Below, piece by piece: positions 1 through 8,524 of a DNA stretch of 44,142 bases (the first letter of the stretch is position 1; the number at the start of each line of letters is the position of its first letter). A program made the position numbers and the translations under genes. The stretch lies in contig DASVLJ010000024.1 of the NCBI GenBank assembly GCA_036384915.1, forward strand, positions 1 through 44,142, in the 5' to 3' direction. The notes beneath the pieces are model-generated. The model ran no database searches. It was given only the letters and a program-made list of their open reading frames with translations, and was not told where the DNA came from. The stretch comes from PKWO01 sp036384915. Lineage in GTDB: Bacteria; Pseudomonadota; Gammaproteobacteria; Burkholderiales; Burkholderiaceae_D.

Positions 1-492
1 ATAGGCGACGATCTGGCTCGAGGAAGAGCCCAGGGCGGTCGTGAAGTTGCTGGCGACGCCGATCTTGTTGCCGATCAGGGTCCAGTCTGCCTTGCCTTGG
101 GTCGTGGAGTTGCTTTCAGCGCCGGCCAGGATGGCCAGGGCGGCATCGCCCTTCGACACTGCGCCGGAATTGATGGCGTTGACCCAGAAAGTCAGACCGG
201 CCACGGCTGCGGGGCGGTTGAACAGGTTTTCGAAGATGGCGTTGACGAAGCTTTCGGTCGAGCCGCTGCCGTACAGCGCGGTCGATTCGTGGCTGGTGCC
301 GAAGGAGTCGACCAAAGTCTTGACGGCGGCATTGGTGCTGTAAGCCGCTGCCAGCGCGGCCGGATCGGTCGGGGCGTTGGCGGCTGCCAGGGCTGCCTCG
401 AAGTTTTGCAGGCCGAAGTAGTCGGCCGGGCGGCCGAAGTAGGCTACGTAGAGTTCTTGTACGAGAGTGCTGTAGCTGCTGGCAGAGCTCAT
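1..492 (-). CDS. DUF4214 domain protein, N-terminal part (runs off left edge)
   Basis: The reading frame starts with ATG at 492 and stays open to base 1, so only the first 164 residues are present. An AAGGA-type ribosome site lies about 8 bases upstream. The N-terminus contains LVQELYVAYFGRPADYFGL, followed near residues 85-115 by a second similar block (FENLFNRPAAVAGLTFWV). This is the repeat pattern of DUF4214, found in large secreted or S-layer-like proteins that often carry RTX calcium-binding repeats. There is no classical N-terminal signal peptide, which fits type I secretion from a C-terminal signal outside this window. Composition is rich in Ala, Ser, Thr and Gly, as in S-layer proteins. 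The surface role is inferred from the family; the rest of the protein cannot be judged. Confidence 0.8.
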   Translation of the reverse strand, partial: MSSASSYSTLVQELYVAYFGRPADYFGLQNFEAALAAANAPTDPAALAAAYSTNAAVKTLVDSFGTSHESTALYGSGSTESFVNAIFENLFNRPAAVAGLTFWVNAINSGAVSKGDAALAILAGAESNSTTQGKADWTLIGNKIGVASNFTTALGSSSSQIVAY

Positions 493-842
493 GGCGAAAT
501 TCCTTAGATGATGATGTTATATGGAATGCAAAACTAAAAAACTGACTATTGTTTGACTATTTATTGTTCTTCTGATTTTTTTATTACGAGACTGCGTATT
601 CGACACAACTGACTTGCGCAACTGTGCGACACGACAAATCAAATGGCTTGGCGCCGGAGAATGGACAAAAGAAAGGATGAAAGCCGCTCCGGCATACCAT
701 CGCCCAAGATAGTTGATGGAAGATAATCAAACGCCGATTCTTAGTCAACGTAAATATCTTACAATGCACCATAGTGTTGCATTGCCACACATTAACGCAC
801 GAAAAGTGCATCAAAACCCGGTTTCAAGCGATTCCGCGCTTG
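493..842. other. intergenic region, no gene recognised
   Basis: About 350 bases between two minus-strand genes. The half next to the DUF4214 gene is AT-rich, with T-runs around 560-590 and a TATAAC-like hexamer on the minus strand near 520, and probably holds that gene's promoter. Short open frames here have no ribosome site or recognisable protein pattern. Confidence 0.4.
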
Positions 843-1220
843 TCATTGCGCCGTGAGAACCTGTGCGGATACGGCTCTATGGCTCTTGTCCATTGCCACA
901 CGGCAAGCAGCCTTGTCGAACATAAAGCCTTCGAACAGGAAGGTATGGCTGGAGGCATCCTCAGCCTCGTAATGCAGGATGCGCCGCTCGCCGGCGCCCT
1001 GCTCCAGGCCTTTCTCAAAATTGCCGACCATCACCGCCACGTCGGCTCCGCTTTTGACGGCCTGACAAAAAGACTTGGCTCTCTTTTCTGCGTTCCAGTT
1101 CATGCCGGCCGGGACGCCGCACATCAGGCCGGCCAGCACGGCTACTCCGACGCCAACCCCGAGCAGTATCTTTAATAGCCAGAGCGAAATGCGCCTGCCG
1201 AGACCGGCTTGCCCTTCCAT
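843..1220 (-). CDS. Hypothetical membrane-anchored protein
   Basis: This 125-residue protein has one strongly hydrophobic segment at about residues 11-33 (LWLLKILLGVGVGVAVLAGL), followed by a soluble, presumably periplasmic domain of about 90 residues with three cysteines (34, 52 and 106). I do not recognise a family. A G-rich stretch ends 6 bases before the ATG at 1220. It starts 14 bases after the stop of the GNAT gene at 1235-1744 and reads the same way, so it is probably the last gene of that operon. The gene is supported by spacing, codon use and the plausible membrane topology; its function is unknown. Confidence 0.65.
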   Translation of the reverse strand: MEGQAGLGRRISLWLLKILLGVGVGVAVLAGLMCGVPAGMNWNAEKRAKSFCQAVKSGADVAVMVGNFEKGLEQGAGERRILHYEAEDASSHTFLFEGFMFDKAACRVAMDKSHRAVSAQVLTAQ

Positions 1221-1234
1221 CGCTTGCCCCCCAT

Positions 1235-1744
1235 TTATTTATGCGAAGTGCGTTTCGTGTAAAGATAGTAAGGCACGCCATGTACTTTGGGCAATGCACG
1301 CACGCGAGCAAAGCCAAGCTTGAGATACATGCGCTCGGCTTGCGCCATAATGGGGCTGGTATGCAGAGCGACGACAGCAGCACCTTCGCTCAGTGCGCGC
1401 GCCAGGCATGCCTCAATGAGAATCCGGCCGATACCGCGGCCGCGCATGGCGGGGTCCACGCTCAACATGCGGATCGCCGCCCAGTCGGGCTCAAAGAAGT
1501 CTGCCTTGGGTGCACCGCGTCCGGCATAACCGACGAAGCCGGCAGGGACGCCCTCGGTCTCGGCCAGGATCAACTCCGCTTGCGCGGCCAGTTCCTCGAT
1601 TCGCTGCAAGCGCGCTTCAAAGGCTGTCCAGTCGGAGAAATGCGGCGCGAACTGACGCCAGGCCAAGGTGACGATCTGTTGCAGGCGCGTTGCATCCTGT
1701 ACCCGATAAGGTCGCAGGGAAATGGCCGCTTCGCCAGGCGTCAT
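1235..1744 (-). CDS. GNAT family N-acetyltransferase
   Basis: A 169-residue acetyl-CoA-dependent N-acyltransferase of the GNAT fold. The acetyl-CoA-binding motif A is visible as MLSVDPAMRGRGIGRILIEACL (RGRGIG around residues 100-105), followed by the usual C-terminal MYLKLGFARVRALP strand-turn region, where the tyrosine is the usual general acid. The ATG at 1744 overlaps the stop codon of the upstream GNAT gene in an ATGA arrangement, which decides this start over a longer in-frame start at 1786 and implies translational coupling. The substrate cannot be predicted. It is not closely similar to its coupled neighbour, so the pair is not a recent tandem duplication. Confidence 0.88.
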   Translation of the reverse strand: MTPGEAAISLRPYRVQDATRLQQIVTLAWRQFAPHFSDWTAFEARLQRIEELAAQAELILAETEGVPAGFVGYAGRGAPKADFFEPDWAAIRMLSVDPAMRGRGIGRILIEACLARALSEGAAVVALHTSPIMAQAERMYLKLGFARVRALPKVHGVPYYLYTKRTSHK

Positions 1745-2280
1745 GCCGCATCGGGGCGGAACAAGGCCCAATGCATGGTATTGCATAGTTCGCCGTTGAT
1801 TACGACACAGCGCTTGATCACGCCTTCGACTTCGAAGCCGAGCTTGCGCGCGATGGCGATGCTGGCTTCATTCCTGTCATCGCAGCACAGCACGACTTTC
1901 TGGAAACCGAGTTCGCGGAAAATGAAGTCGATGAAGCGCCTGCAGGCAGCCAATGCCAAACCCTGTCCTCGATAGGCGCGTGCGACCATGTACCCGATCT
2001 CGGCGGTCTTGGCAAGGTCGTCGATGTCCTTGATCATGACGTTGCCGATCATTTTCTTCCCATCCCACAGGCCGTAGACGTAGCCCTTGCCTTCCTTGTA
2101 CATGTCGAGAAAGCGCATGATGTAATTGAAGGCGTCTTCCTGCGACCTGGTCTTGGAGACGAAGGGGATCCACCGCTCGAAATCCGCACGCCCAGAATCG
2201 ACGAGTTCGAACAAGGCGGCTGCGTCGCGCCGCTCGATCAGGCGCATGGCGATAGTAGAGTTCAATTGAACTTCCAGCAT
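1741..2280 (-). CDS. GNAT N-acetyltransferase, RimJ/RimL-like
   Basis: A 179-residue GNAT protein of the RimJ/RimL type, which acetylates protein N-termini or small amines. Visible features are the N-terminal MRLIERRDAAALFELVD, motif A EIGYMVARAYRGQGLALAACR (RGQGLA) and the C-terminal VVLCCDDRNEASIAIARKLGFE with the conserved Asn and the GF turn. The start at 2280 is preceded by GGAG at a good distance; a longer frame to 2337 has no such site. Its stop overlaps the start of the next GNAT gene, so the two are translated together. The substrate is unknown. Confidence 0.88.
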   Translation of the reverse strand: MLEVQLNSTIAMRLIERRDAAALFELVDSGRADFERWIPFVSKTRSQEDAFNYIMRFLDMYKEGKGYVYGLWDGKKMIGNVMIKDIDDLAKTAEIGYMVARAYRGQGLALAACRRFIDFIFRELGFQKVVLCCDDRNEASIAIARKLGFEVEGVIKRCVVINGELCNTMHWALFRPDAA

Positions 2281-2327
2281 GGGGGCTCCGTATTGGTGTT
2301 TTGTGACGAATTCCGGTGAACTCGTTC

Positions 2328-2771
2328 TTAGTCCCACCGGAAATACCGATTCTCCGCATTCGGCAACAGCGTGGCAAGGTTGCCGTCGCCGACTACGCCT
2401 TGATGCACGATGTCCGCACGATAGATGAATTGCGCATGAGCCAGTTGTTCCGCCTCCGCCATCATAGCGTGAGGTCTGGCGACGACGAATTCGACGACGT
2501 CGACGCCGTAAGACACAATGCGCTCACCGTAGCGTTCGCCCCGGCGCTTGAAGAAGGCAAGATGTTCGGCGGGATTGGTGTAGTCGTTCCAATCGCCGGC
2601 ATTGAGTATCGCTGATACTTGCCATGCCTGCGCGGCGAACCTGTCACCGCGCTGCAATTGCGATAGTAGCCTGACTGCCCGGCAATATCCTGGATTGTTC
2701 CCCGCAGGCAGCCGACTGCCGCGTCGGTTTCTTCCTATAGCCACCATCGATCGCCGGCGTGGCTCACCCAT
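2328..2771 (-). CDS. Conserved hypothetical protein
   Basis: A protein of about 147 residues with a very basic, arginine-rich N-terminus and a well-ordered C-terminal half (FFKRRGERYGERIVSYGVDV, then MMAEAEQLAHAQFIYRAD and VVGDGNLATLLPNAENRYFRW). The C-terminal half looks like a conserved soluble domain, but I cannot name the family. The start is uncertain: TTG at 2807, ATG at 2771 and ATG at 2747 are all possible and none has a clear ribosome site. It ends 47 bases before the RimJ/RimL-like gene and probably heads the same operon. Confidence 0.6.
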   Translation of the reverse strand: MGEPRRRSMVAIGRNRRGSRLPAGNNPGYCRAVRLLSQLQRGDRFAAQAWQVSAILNAGDWNDYTNPAEHLAFFKRRGERYGERIVSYGVDVVEFVVARPHAMMAEAEQLAHAQFIYRADIVHQGVVGDGNLATLLPNAENRYFRWD

Positions 2772-3025
2772 TTTCGTATCAAGGTTGATGCACCATTTCC
2801 GCAGCAAGCTTTTCCGACGCTCAGCAAAGCGATGCAGCGTTCGTAACGAATATCAACATATCGTCCTCAATCGATTCCAAATGTTAATTTCAAGGACAAA
2901 AACCGAGTAAAAATCTCACAAAACGATTGTAAAAATATTAAATATGCAGCATCCTTGCCCAGCGCGATAAGGCTTATATCCACATTTCGCCTCGACAACT
3001 TGCTCAATCATTTGCAGTCTGCCCC

Positions 3026-4138
3026 ATGCAAAATCCTCCGCCGGCACACCGGCTTGCCTATCTCGATGCCCTGCGCGGTATCGCTGCGATCTCGGTCTGC
3101 ATCTATCACGTGATCGGCTTCCTCGGCGCCGGCACGGCTACGCCGCTGGCGGCCGAAGTCAAGGCCACGGTGCTTGAGGCTTTCGATCTCGGCCGCTTCG
3201 GCGTAGTGCTGTTCTTCCTGATCAGCGGCTTCATCATTCCAGCCAGCCTGAAGCCCGGTTCTACGCTCTCGCGCTTTGTCGTGACGCGTTTTTTCCGGCT
3301 CTATCCGGCTTACTGGCTGACATGCCTCTTGATCCTGCTGCTGCCGTTTGTCGCGCCGGTTGGCGGGGCACCGGGCGGAAGCTTAAGCATGAGCGAAGTG
3401 CTGGCCAACCTGACGATGGTGCCCAAGCTGTTCCACGCCCGGGAGCTCTCGGGCGTGTTCTGGACCTTGTTCGTCGAGATCGTGTTCTATATCGGCTGCG
3501 CCATGCTGTTTGCAGCGCGTGCGCTGGAGAAGCCGCTGGCCGTCGGACTGGTGGCCGTGGGCTTGAATATCCTCACGCCGGGTGCGATTTTGCTCAACAC
3601 ATTTTTGCACACCCGCCTGCCGGTTTCCTTCCTGTGTTTCCACTTGTCCTTCCTGTTCATGGGCAGCGTGTTCCGGCTGGTTCTGCTCAAGCGCGAGCCG
3701 CTGGCACGCGCATTCGCTCTGCTCCTGATCGCGCTGGTCGCGGTCACTGTGCCCGTGACAACAGGGCTGCTGTTCCCTGTGCCTCAGGCGGTAGCCACGC
3801 AATTCGTGATGCATCATGCGGGTGCGTCGGCAGCGGCTTATTTTGCCGCGCTGGCTTTGTTCCTGTTCGTGGCATGGAGGCGGACCGACGTCGCCGCACC
3901 TGTGGTGCGCCTGGGGGAAATCAGTTATTCGCTGTATCTGCTGCACATGCTGTGCATCGCGCTGGTAGCCAGGTTCATCGTGCCGGATTCGCATGCCATG
4001 ATCGCGCTATATGCAGTACTGTCGCTGGTGCTGGCGATACTCGCGGCTCAGGCCGGTTATCGCTTGGTGGAAAAGCCGGCCATGGCCTTGGCGAAGCGTC
4101 TGACGCTGCCGCGCCAGGCCAAGGAAGCCGGCATCTGA
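3026..4138 (+). CDS. Acyltransferase 3 family membrane protein (OafA/YrhL type)
   Basis: A 370-residue integral membrane O-acyltransferase. The N-terminus carries the family signature RLAYLDALRGIAAISVCIYH, in which the Arg and His around residues 18 and 28 are the conserved catalytic/structural pair. FFLISGFIIP and RFFRLYPAYWL follow, both typical of this family, and the rest shows about ten hydrophobic segments. Such enzymes transfer acyl groups, often acetyl, onto polysaccharide, lipopolysaccharide or other surface glycans in the inner membrane. No glycan gene cluster adjoins it, so the acceptor is unknown. The gene stands alone, with an AT-rich upstream region (2880-3020). A perfect 8-base inverted repeat overlaps its stop codon. 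Confidence 0.92.
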   Translation: MQNPPPAHRLAYLDALRGIAAISVCIYHVIGFLGAGTATPLAAEVKATVLEAFDLGRFGVVLFFLISGFIIPASLKPGSTLSRFVVTRFFRLYPAYWLTCLLILLLPFVAPVGGAPGGSLSMSEVLANLTMVPKLFHARELSGVFWTLFVEIVFYIGCAMLFAARALEKPLAVGLVAVGLNILTPGAILLNTFLHTRLPVSFLCFHLSFLFMGSVFRLVLLKREPLARAFALLLIALVAVTVPVTTGLLFPVPQAVATQFVMHHAGASAAAYFAALALFLFVAWRRTDVAAPVVRLGEISYSLYLLHMLCIALVARFIVPDSHAMIALYAVLSLVLAILAAQAGYRLVEKPAMALAKRLTLPRQAKEAGI

Positions 4139-4145
4139 TGCCGGC
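4127..4145. terminator. Inverted repeat at convergent gene ends
   Basis: GCCGGCAT and ATGCCGGC form a perfect 8-base stem with loop CTG, and the stem spans the stop codon of the acyltransferase gene. There is no T-run on either side, so it is at best a Rho-assisted or transcript-end-stabilising hairpin between two convergent genes. Confidence 0.35.
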
Positions 4146-4159
4146 CATTGCCGATCAAT

Positions 4160-4672
4160 TCAGTTGAAGATGTTGCACAGGTCTTGATCGCCTTCCAGGT
4201 TGGGACCGACCGAGCCGTCGGCCGCAACGATCTTGACCCAGCCATCCGGCTGCCTGGACGTCGGCTTGGCGCCGCAATTGGTGTGCACCCAGTGGATGCC
4301 GTTCTTGCCGTTCGGGTCGGAGTAAGACTGGCCGCACAACTCCAGCTTGGTGCCGTCGGCAATCGCCTGCAAGCCACTGGGGATGCTGCGCTTCTTGCTG
4401 TATCCGGTGGCGAAGACATTGTCGATGTCGACTTCGAGCTTGCTGCCGTCCGCAGTTTGCACGTAGAGCCGGGTATGCGACAGAGGATAACCGTGGCGCT
4501 TGCTGCGCGAGGCTGCGAATTGCGGCGTGCCGCTGACGGTGCCGGTAACGAAGGTGCCCTGGTTGGCCTGGCATTGTGCGGCATCGTCGGCATGGGCCGG
4601 CAAGGCGGCAAAGACGGCGAAGGCAGCGACGAAGGCGGAACAGGCAAGTACGGGCCTGGATTTGGCGGACAT
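4160..4672 (-). CDS. Exported protein resembling DUF3465
   Basis: A 170-residue protein with a signal peptide (basic start, hydrophobic core, cleavage around LPAHA-DD near residue 28). The mature part ends in a pattern that looks like DUF3465: a beta-rich domain followed by GIHWVHTNCG and DGWVKIV, comparable with the IHWTHHDP...GWLKH pattern of that family. Three cysteines (about 34, 113 and 132) could form one disulfide. AAGGAG lies 6 bases before the ATG. The DUF3465 resemblance is from memory of the motif. The family has no established function, though its shape suggests a small OB-fold-like periplasmic domain. Confidence 0.75.
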   Translation of the reverse strand: MSAKSRPVLACSAFVAAFAVFAALPAHADDAAQCQANQGTFVTGTVSGTPQFAASRSKRHGYPLSHTRLYVQTADGSKLEVDIDNVFATGYSKKRSIPSGLQAIADGTKLELCGQSYSDPNGKNGIHWVHTNCGAKPTSRQPDGWVKIVAADGSVGPNLEGDQDLCNIFN

Positions 4673-4760
4673 GGATTCTCCTTATGAAAAAAGCCACCGC
4701 GATACTCGCATACCGCCGGATTCGCTTCAAGCTGTCAGATATGACAGAGGCCGCAACGGG

Positions 4761-5156
4761 CTATTTCATTTGCATTTGCAGAACGAAAGGCGTATAGGGC
4801 GGCACCCTGGTGCGCAAACCCTCGAAGCTCCTTTGGAAGCAACGCGATTTCTCATTGTCCACGTCGGACAGTACGCGCTCGACCTGGGCGAATTTGTCGT
4901 CGTCGGGCTTGGTGATGATCAGCATGAGTTCCACCGGACCGGGCGAGAGCGAATAGCAGCCGCCTTTTTTGTCGATGTGGTAATAGTTTGCATATTGCAC
5001 GAACTCCGCGGCATACTCGCGATATTCCAGGCTGTCGCGGTCCTTTTCCCACATCGATCTCACGCCTTCATACGACCTTGGGGCTTCAGCGGCGATGCCC
5101 GTTGCCGAGAGCGACAGCGCGAACAATGCAGCGATGGGGACGATGGCGGCTTTCAT
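4761..5156 (-). CDS. Small exported hypothetical protein
   Basis: The true start is ATG 5156, which is preceded by GAGAGGAAA and begins a clear signal peptide (MKAAIVPIAALFALSLSATG, cleavage near AAEA). A longer frame to 5330 has low-complexity, non-protein-like sequence and is rejected. The mature protein is about 108 residues, with two cysteines and aromatic-rich blocks (YREYAAEFVQYANYYHIDKK; VPPYTPFVLQMQMK). I do not recognise the family. It lies downstream of the HAF-repeat gene on the same strand and may share its transcript. Confidence 0.72.
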   Translation of the reverse strand: MKAAIVPIAALFALSLSATGIAAEAPRSYEGVRSMWEKDRDSLEYREYAAEFVQYANYYHIDKKGGCYSLSPGPVELMLIITKPDDDKFAQVERVLSDVDNEKSRCFQRSFEGLRTRVPPYTPFVLQMQMK

Positions 5157-5178
5157 CTTTCGTTTCCTCTCCGGACAA

Positions 5179-5325
5179 TCACAAGCATTGTAGCCGCAAG
5201 CGCCGGAAAACGGCGGAAGCCGGGTCCGGTCTGCGCGCACGCAGGTTGTCGAGGCAGGCTTGCCAGGCTTCGTCGAAGTCCACACCCCATTTTTCCGTAA
5301 CGTCCCACCAGGCGAAAATGCCCAT
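5179..5325 (-). CDS. Possible small protein (48 residues)
   Basis: A short frame from ATG 5325 with a protein-like N-terminus (MGIFAWWDVTEKWGVDFDEA). It starts 21 bases after the stop of the HAF-repeat gene and ends 23 bases before the start of the next exported protein, spacing that fits an operon. The ribosome site is weak (GGATAAG) and the C-terminal third is arginine-rich and less convincing. I do not recognise it. It could also be a relic of a longer gene. Confidence 0.35.
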   Translation of the reverse strand: MGIFAWWDVTEKWGVDFDEAWQACLDNLRARRPDPASAVFRRLRLQCL

Positions 5326-5345
5326 ATCACTTATCCGGTGGACTT

Positions 5346-6485
5346 TTATATTCGATCGCGCCGGATGCCCTGCCCGACGTAACCGGCAAGCTGCAGTCCG
5401 CGATAGCGCTTGCGCCAGATCACCGCAGCGGCGGCACCGAAGACACAGAGGATGCACAGCCAGGCCAGCTTGACGCCCCCCTGGTCGACAAAGGGCCGGG
5501 TCCCGGAAAACATGGCCGCGGCGTCCAATCCTTCGCTACTGAATGTCGCGCCGACCACTTGTTCCGAATCGTTGATGGCATTGGTAAGGTACAGCGCCTT
5601 GCCCGCGCCATGCACCAGCATCTTGCCGTCGCGCCAGACGAAGGACAGGCGCTCGTCGCCGAGCTGCACCATGCCGACGACGTGGCCGGCGTTGTTGATG
5701 CCGGTGGCATAGCTGTTGCCGCGGCCGATGAGTGCGCCGAGATCGGTCATGTGCTTGCCGTCGTAGACAAAAGCGTGCCAATGGCGGTCCGCGGTCTCGG
5801 AAGCGCCGGCGACAATGCCCTTATCGTTGATGGCCGTGGCGGCGGAGAGGCGGCCTCCCAGGGTGCCGAGGTCGACCATGCCGTGTGCGGCATCGTAGAG
5901 GAAGGCGCGGCGGTAGCCGTTCTTGTCGGCCGAGGCGCCCACCACCTGGTCGCGGTTGTTGAGGGCATTGGCGTAACTGACCTTGCCGCCCAGCGTGCCG
6001 AGATCGACCAGGGCTTCACCCGGGCGGTACAGGAAGGCGTGCCACTCATCCTCGCCGGCGAGATCGGAAAACCCGACCGCGTGGCCGCGGTCGTTGATGG
6101 CGGTGCCGTTGCTGTTGGCGCCGCCCAATGTGCCGATGACGTGCATGCCGTCCTTGCCGCTGTAGAGAAAGGCTTGCCAGGCGCCGTTCCTGCCGGCCGC
6201 CGAGCCGATCACGACACCGTCGGCATTGATGCGCCGGGCGATGCTTTCGCGCCCGCCAGGCAGGCCGAGTTCGGTCAGCTTGCCTTTCTCGAAGTAGTAG
6301 CCGCGCTGCAAGCCGTTTTCGTCTTCCAGCATGGCGGCGACCTGGCCGCGTGCGTTCATGTCGTTGGCGAACGATTCCATGCCGGGCTGGCGGATGCCGA
6401 GCGAGTATGCAGCGGGGTTGGCGATGGCCGACGTGCCAGAGAAGAGCAGGAGAAATACCAAGCAGATGCGTAACGGGCGAAGCAT
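5346..6485 (-). CDS. HAF-repeat extracellular protein
   Basis: A 379-residue protein with a signal peptide (about residues 1-22, cleaved near AIANP) and six or seven repeats of about 43 residues. Each repeat has the form DLGTLGG - x - S/N-x-A-x-A-I-N-D/N - x-G-x-V-V-G - x - HAFLY, the pattern that names the HAF family (probable extracellular repeat) and which is thought to form a beta-propeller-like or open solenoid array. After the repeats come one hydrophobic segment (LAWLCILCVFGAAAAVIW) and a basic tail, so the protein is likely anchored in the membrane by its C-terminus, with the repeats outside the cytoplasm. AAGGAAAA precedes the ATG at 6485. The ligand is unknown. Confidence 0.88.
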   Translation of the reverse strand: MLRPLRICLVFLLLFSGTSAIANPAAYSLGIRQPGMESFANDMNARGQVAAMLEDENGLQRGYYFEKGKLTELGLPGGRESIARRINADGVVIGSAAGRNGAWQAFLYSGKDGMHVIGTLGGANSNGTAINDRGHAVGFSDLAGEDEWHAFLYRPGEALVDLGTLGGKVSYANALNNRDQVVGASADKNGYRRAFLYDAAHGMVDLGTLGGRLSAATAINDKGIVAGASETADRHWHAFVYDGKHMTDLGALIGRGNSYATGINNAGHVVGMVQLGDERLSFVWRDGKMLVHGAGKALYLTNAINDSEQVVGATFSSEGLDAAAMFSGTRPFVDQGGVKLAWLCILCVFGAAAAVIWRKRYRGLQLAGYVGQGIRRDRI

Positions 6486-6606
6486 TCGGTTTTCCTTTCT
6501 TGTCTTGAGACGGCGAAAAGCGGGGATTAACTATACATCAAGACATGCGCATGCCCGCATTTTTCTCTCGGCGCCGCGCCAGCTCCCTGGTGTATGATCT
6601 GCCCGC

Positions 6607-8409
6607 ATGAAAGACGCAAATTCCGCCCCCGATGACGTGATGCCGACACAGGACGCAATAGAAGTCGTGCTCGCCCTGTTTCGTGCATGCCGCTACGGCG
6701 AAGCGGAACTGCTGGCCACCGACATTGTGCGGCGCAAGCCGGATTGCGCCGCGGCATGGAAGGTGCTCGGCTATGCGCAGCTGGCGCAAGCCAAGCCCTC
6801 GCTGCATACGCTATCCCAGGCCGCGCAACGGCTGCCAGGCGACGCGGAATTGCACGGCAATCTCGGCATCGCACAGCGCAACGCGGGCATGCATGATGCC
6901 GCCGTCGCCAGCTTCCGCCGCGCGCTGGAACTCGATCCGGCCTCGGCGCGCGGCTGGCACAACCTGGCCGCCGCCCTGTACGACAGCGGCGACGCCAATG
7001 GCGCGCTCGCGGCCTATGCTGCGGCGACGGAACGCGATCCGGGGTTGGCCGAAGCCTGGAACCAGGCCGGCTTGATCGAGATGAAACGCGGCGAGATAGC
7101 TACGGCCCTGGAGTGTTTCCGGCGCGCGATCGCAGCCAAACCGGCCTTCCTCGATGCCTATACCAACTTCCTGTTCACCAACCAATATGTGGCCGCGCAT
7201 GACGCTGCCGAGCAGCACCGCATGGCGCAAAGCTTCGGCCGGCAAGCGGCTCGCATGGCGCAAGCCTGCACAGAATGGCCGAATCTGCCGCATGGCCCGC
7301 ATGCCGCGCGACGCTTGCGAATAGGGCTGGTATCGGGCGACTTGCGCAGCCATCCGATCAGTTATTTTCTTGAAGACCTGCTGGCCGAGCTCGCCGCCGG
7401 CTACACGCAAAAGCTGGAAATCTTCGCCTATGCCACCGTGGCGCAGGAAGACGCCGAAACTGCGCGCATCAGGCGCTCGTGCAGCGCCTGGCGCATGGTG
7501 GAGCGGATGTCCGATGCGGAATTGGCGCAACAGATCCATGCCGACGGCATCGACATCCTGCTCGACCTGTCCGGGCATACCGGCGCGAACCGCCTGCCGG
7601 TGTTCGCCTGGAAGCCGGCGCCGGTGCAGGCGAGCTGGATCGGCTACGTCGGGACGACCGGCCTCGCCGAGATGGACTACGTGATCGCCGACCGATGGAC
7701 TGTGCCTGAAGGCGATGAGGGCGGCTATACGGAAGCGATCTGGCGCATGCCAGAGACCTTCGTGTGCTTTTCCAGGCCGCGCGCCGCCTTGCCCGTGGCA
7801 CCGCTACCTGCGTTGCAAAACGGCTGGATCACCTTCGGCAGTTTCAACAACCTGAACAAGATGGGCGGCGCAGTCACGGCTCTCTGGAGCGAATTGCTGC
7901 ACGCCGTGCCGCATTCGAAGCTCTTCCTCAACTCCAAGCCGCTGATACAGGAAGACGTGCGCCGCAGCGTGCAGGAGCGCTTCGCACGCCACGGGATCGC
8001 GGCCGAACGCCTGATTCTCGAAGGGCAGACACAACGGGATGCGGCCATGCGAGCCTATGGCCGGGTAGACGTAGCGCTCGATCCCTTCCCCTATTCCGGC
8101 GGCACGACTACCATCGAAGCGCTGTGGATGGGCGTGCCGGTGCTGAAGCTGGCTGGCCGGCGCTTTTCCAGCCGCTTGGGCGAAAGCTACCTGCGCGCCG
8201 TCGGGCTGGAAGACTGGATTGCCTCGGACGAGACCGACTACGTGGCAAGCGCACGGCGCCTGACCTCGGATCCAGCTCCCTTGAGCCACCTGCGTGGCAC
8301 GTTGCGCGCCACGGCTGCGGCTTCCCCCTTATTCGACACTGCGCGCTTTGCGCGTCATTTCGAGCAGGCGATGCGTGCGATGTGGCAGCGGCGTTGGAGC
8401 ATCCCTTGA
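6607..8409 (+). CDS. TPR / O-GlcNAc transferase-like glycosyltransferase (GT41)
   Basis: A 600-residue cytosolic protein. Residues about 15-190 are tetratricopeptide repeats (for example DAELHGNLGIAQRNAGMHDA, then WHNLAAALYDSGDANGALAAY). Residues about 235-595 match the catalytic half of O-GlcNAc transferase: RIGLVSGDLRSHPISYFLED with the conserved His, ASWIGYVGTTGLAEMDYVIAD, ITFGSFNNLNKMG with the Lys region that contacts UDP, and LDPFPYSGGTTTIEALWMGV. GT41 enzymes use UDP-GlcNAc (or another nucleotide sugar) to O-glycosylate Ser/Thr of proteins; bacterial members may modify flagellar, surface or regulatory proteins. No glycan or flagellar genes adjoin it, so the target is unknown. No strong ribosome site is visible before the ATG. 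Confidence 0.93.
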   Translation: MKDANSAPDDVMPTQDAIEVVLALFRACRYGEAELLATDIVRRKPDCAAAWKVLGYAQLAQAKPSLHTLSQAAQRLPGDAELHGNLGIAQRNAGMHDAAVASFRRALELDPASARGWHNLAAALYDSGDANGALAAYAAATERDPGLAEAWNQAGLIEMKRGEIATALECFRRAIAAKPAFLDAYTNFLFTNQYVAAHDAAEQHRMAQSFGRQAARMAQACTEWPNLPHGPHAARRLRIGLVSGDLRSHPISYFLEDLLAELAAGYTQKLEIFAYATVAQEDAETARIRRSCSAWRMVERMSDAELAQQIHADGIDILLDLSGHTGANRLPVFAWKPAPVQASWIGYVGTTGLAEMDYVIADRWTVPEGDEGGYTEAIWRMPETFVCFSRPRAALPVAPLPALQNGWITFGSFNNLNKMGGAVTALWSELLHAVPHSKLFLNSKPLIQEDVRRSVQERFARHGIAAERLILEGQTQRDAAMRAYGRVDVALDPFPYSGGTTTIEALWMGVPVLKLAGRRFSSRLGESYLRAVGLEDWIASDETDYVASARRLTSDPAPLSHLRGTLRATAAASPLFDTARFARHFEQAMRAMWQRRWSIP

Positions 8410-8419
8410 GGCCGGCCTG

Positions 8420-8524
8420 ATGATTGCCTTTGCACTACTCCTCGTCGGCGCCAATACCGCAATCGCGCTTGCCATCGTGGCTTTGTATTCGCCCATCTTT
8501 GCGCTGGGTTTGGTGACGCAATGA
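8420..8524 (+). CDS. Very small hydrophobic protein (34 residues)
   Basis: A 34-residue frame, almost entirely hydrophobic (MIAFALLLVGANTAIALAIV then ALYSPIFALGLVTQ), predicting one transmembrane helix or a hairpin. GAGG lies about 9 bases before the ATG. The frame starts 10 bases after the stop of the GT41 gene, and its own stop overlaps the start of the next gene in an ATGA arrangement. That position strongly suggests a real, translationally coupled small membrane protein. I know no named family. Confidence 0.55.
   Translation: MIAFALLLVGANTAIALAIVALYSPIFALGLVTQ

Noticed and set aside
584..814. 76-codon frame on the minus strand
   Set aside because: No ribosome site, cysteine- and phenylalanine-rich without a pattern, and no link to neighbours.
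5559..6473. Open frame of 304 codons on the plus strand
   Set aside because: It is the shadow of the repetitive HAF gene; the apparent repeats in it only mirror the HAF repeats.
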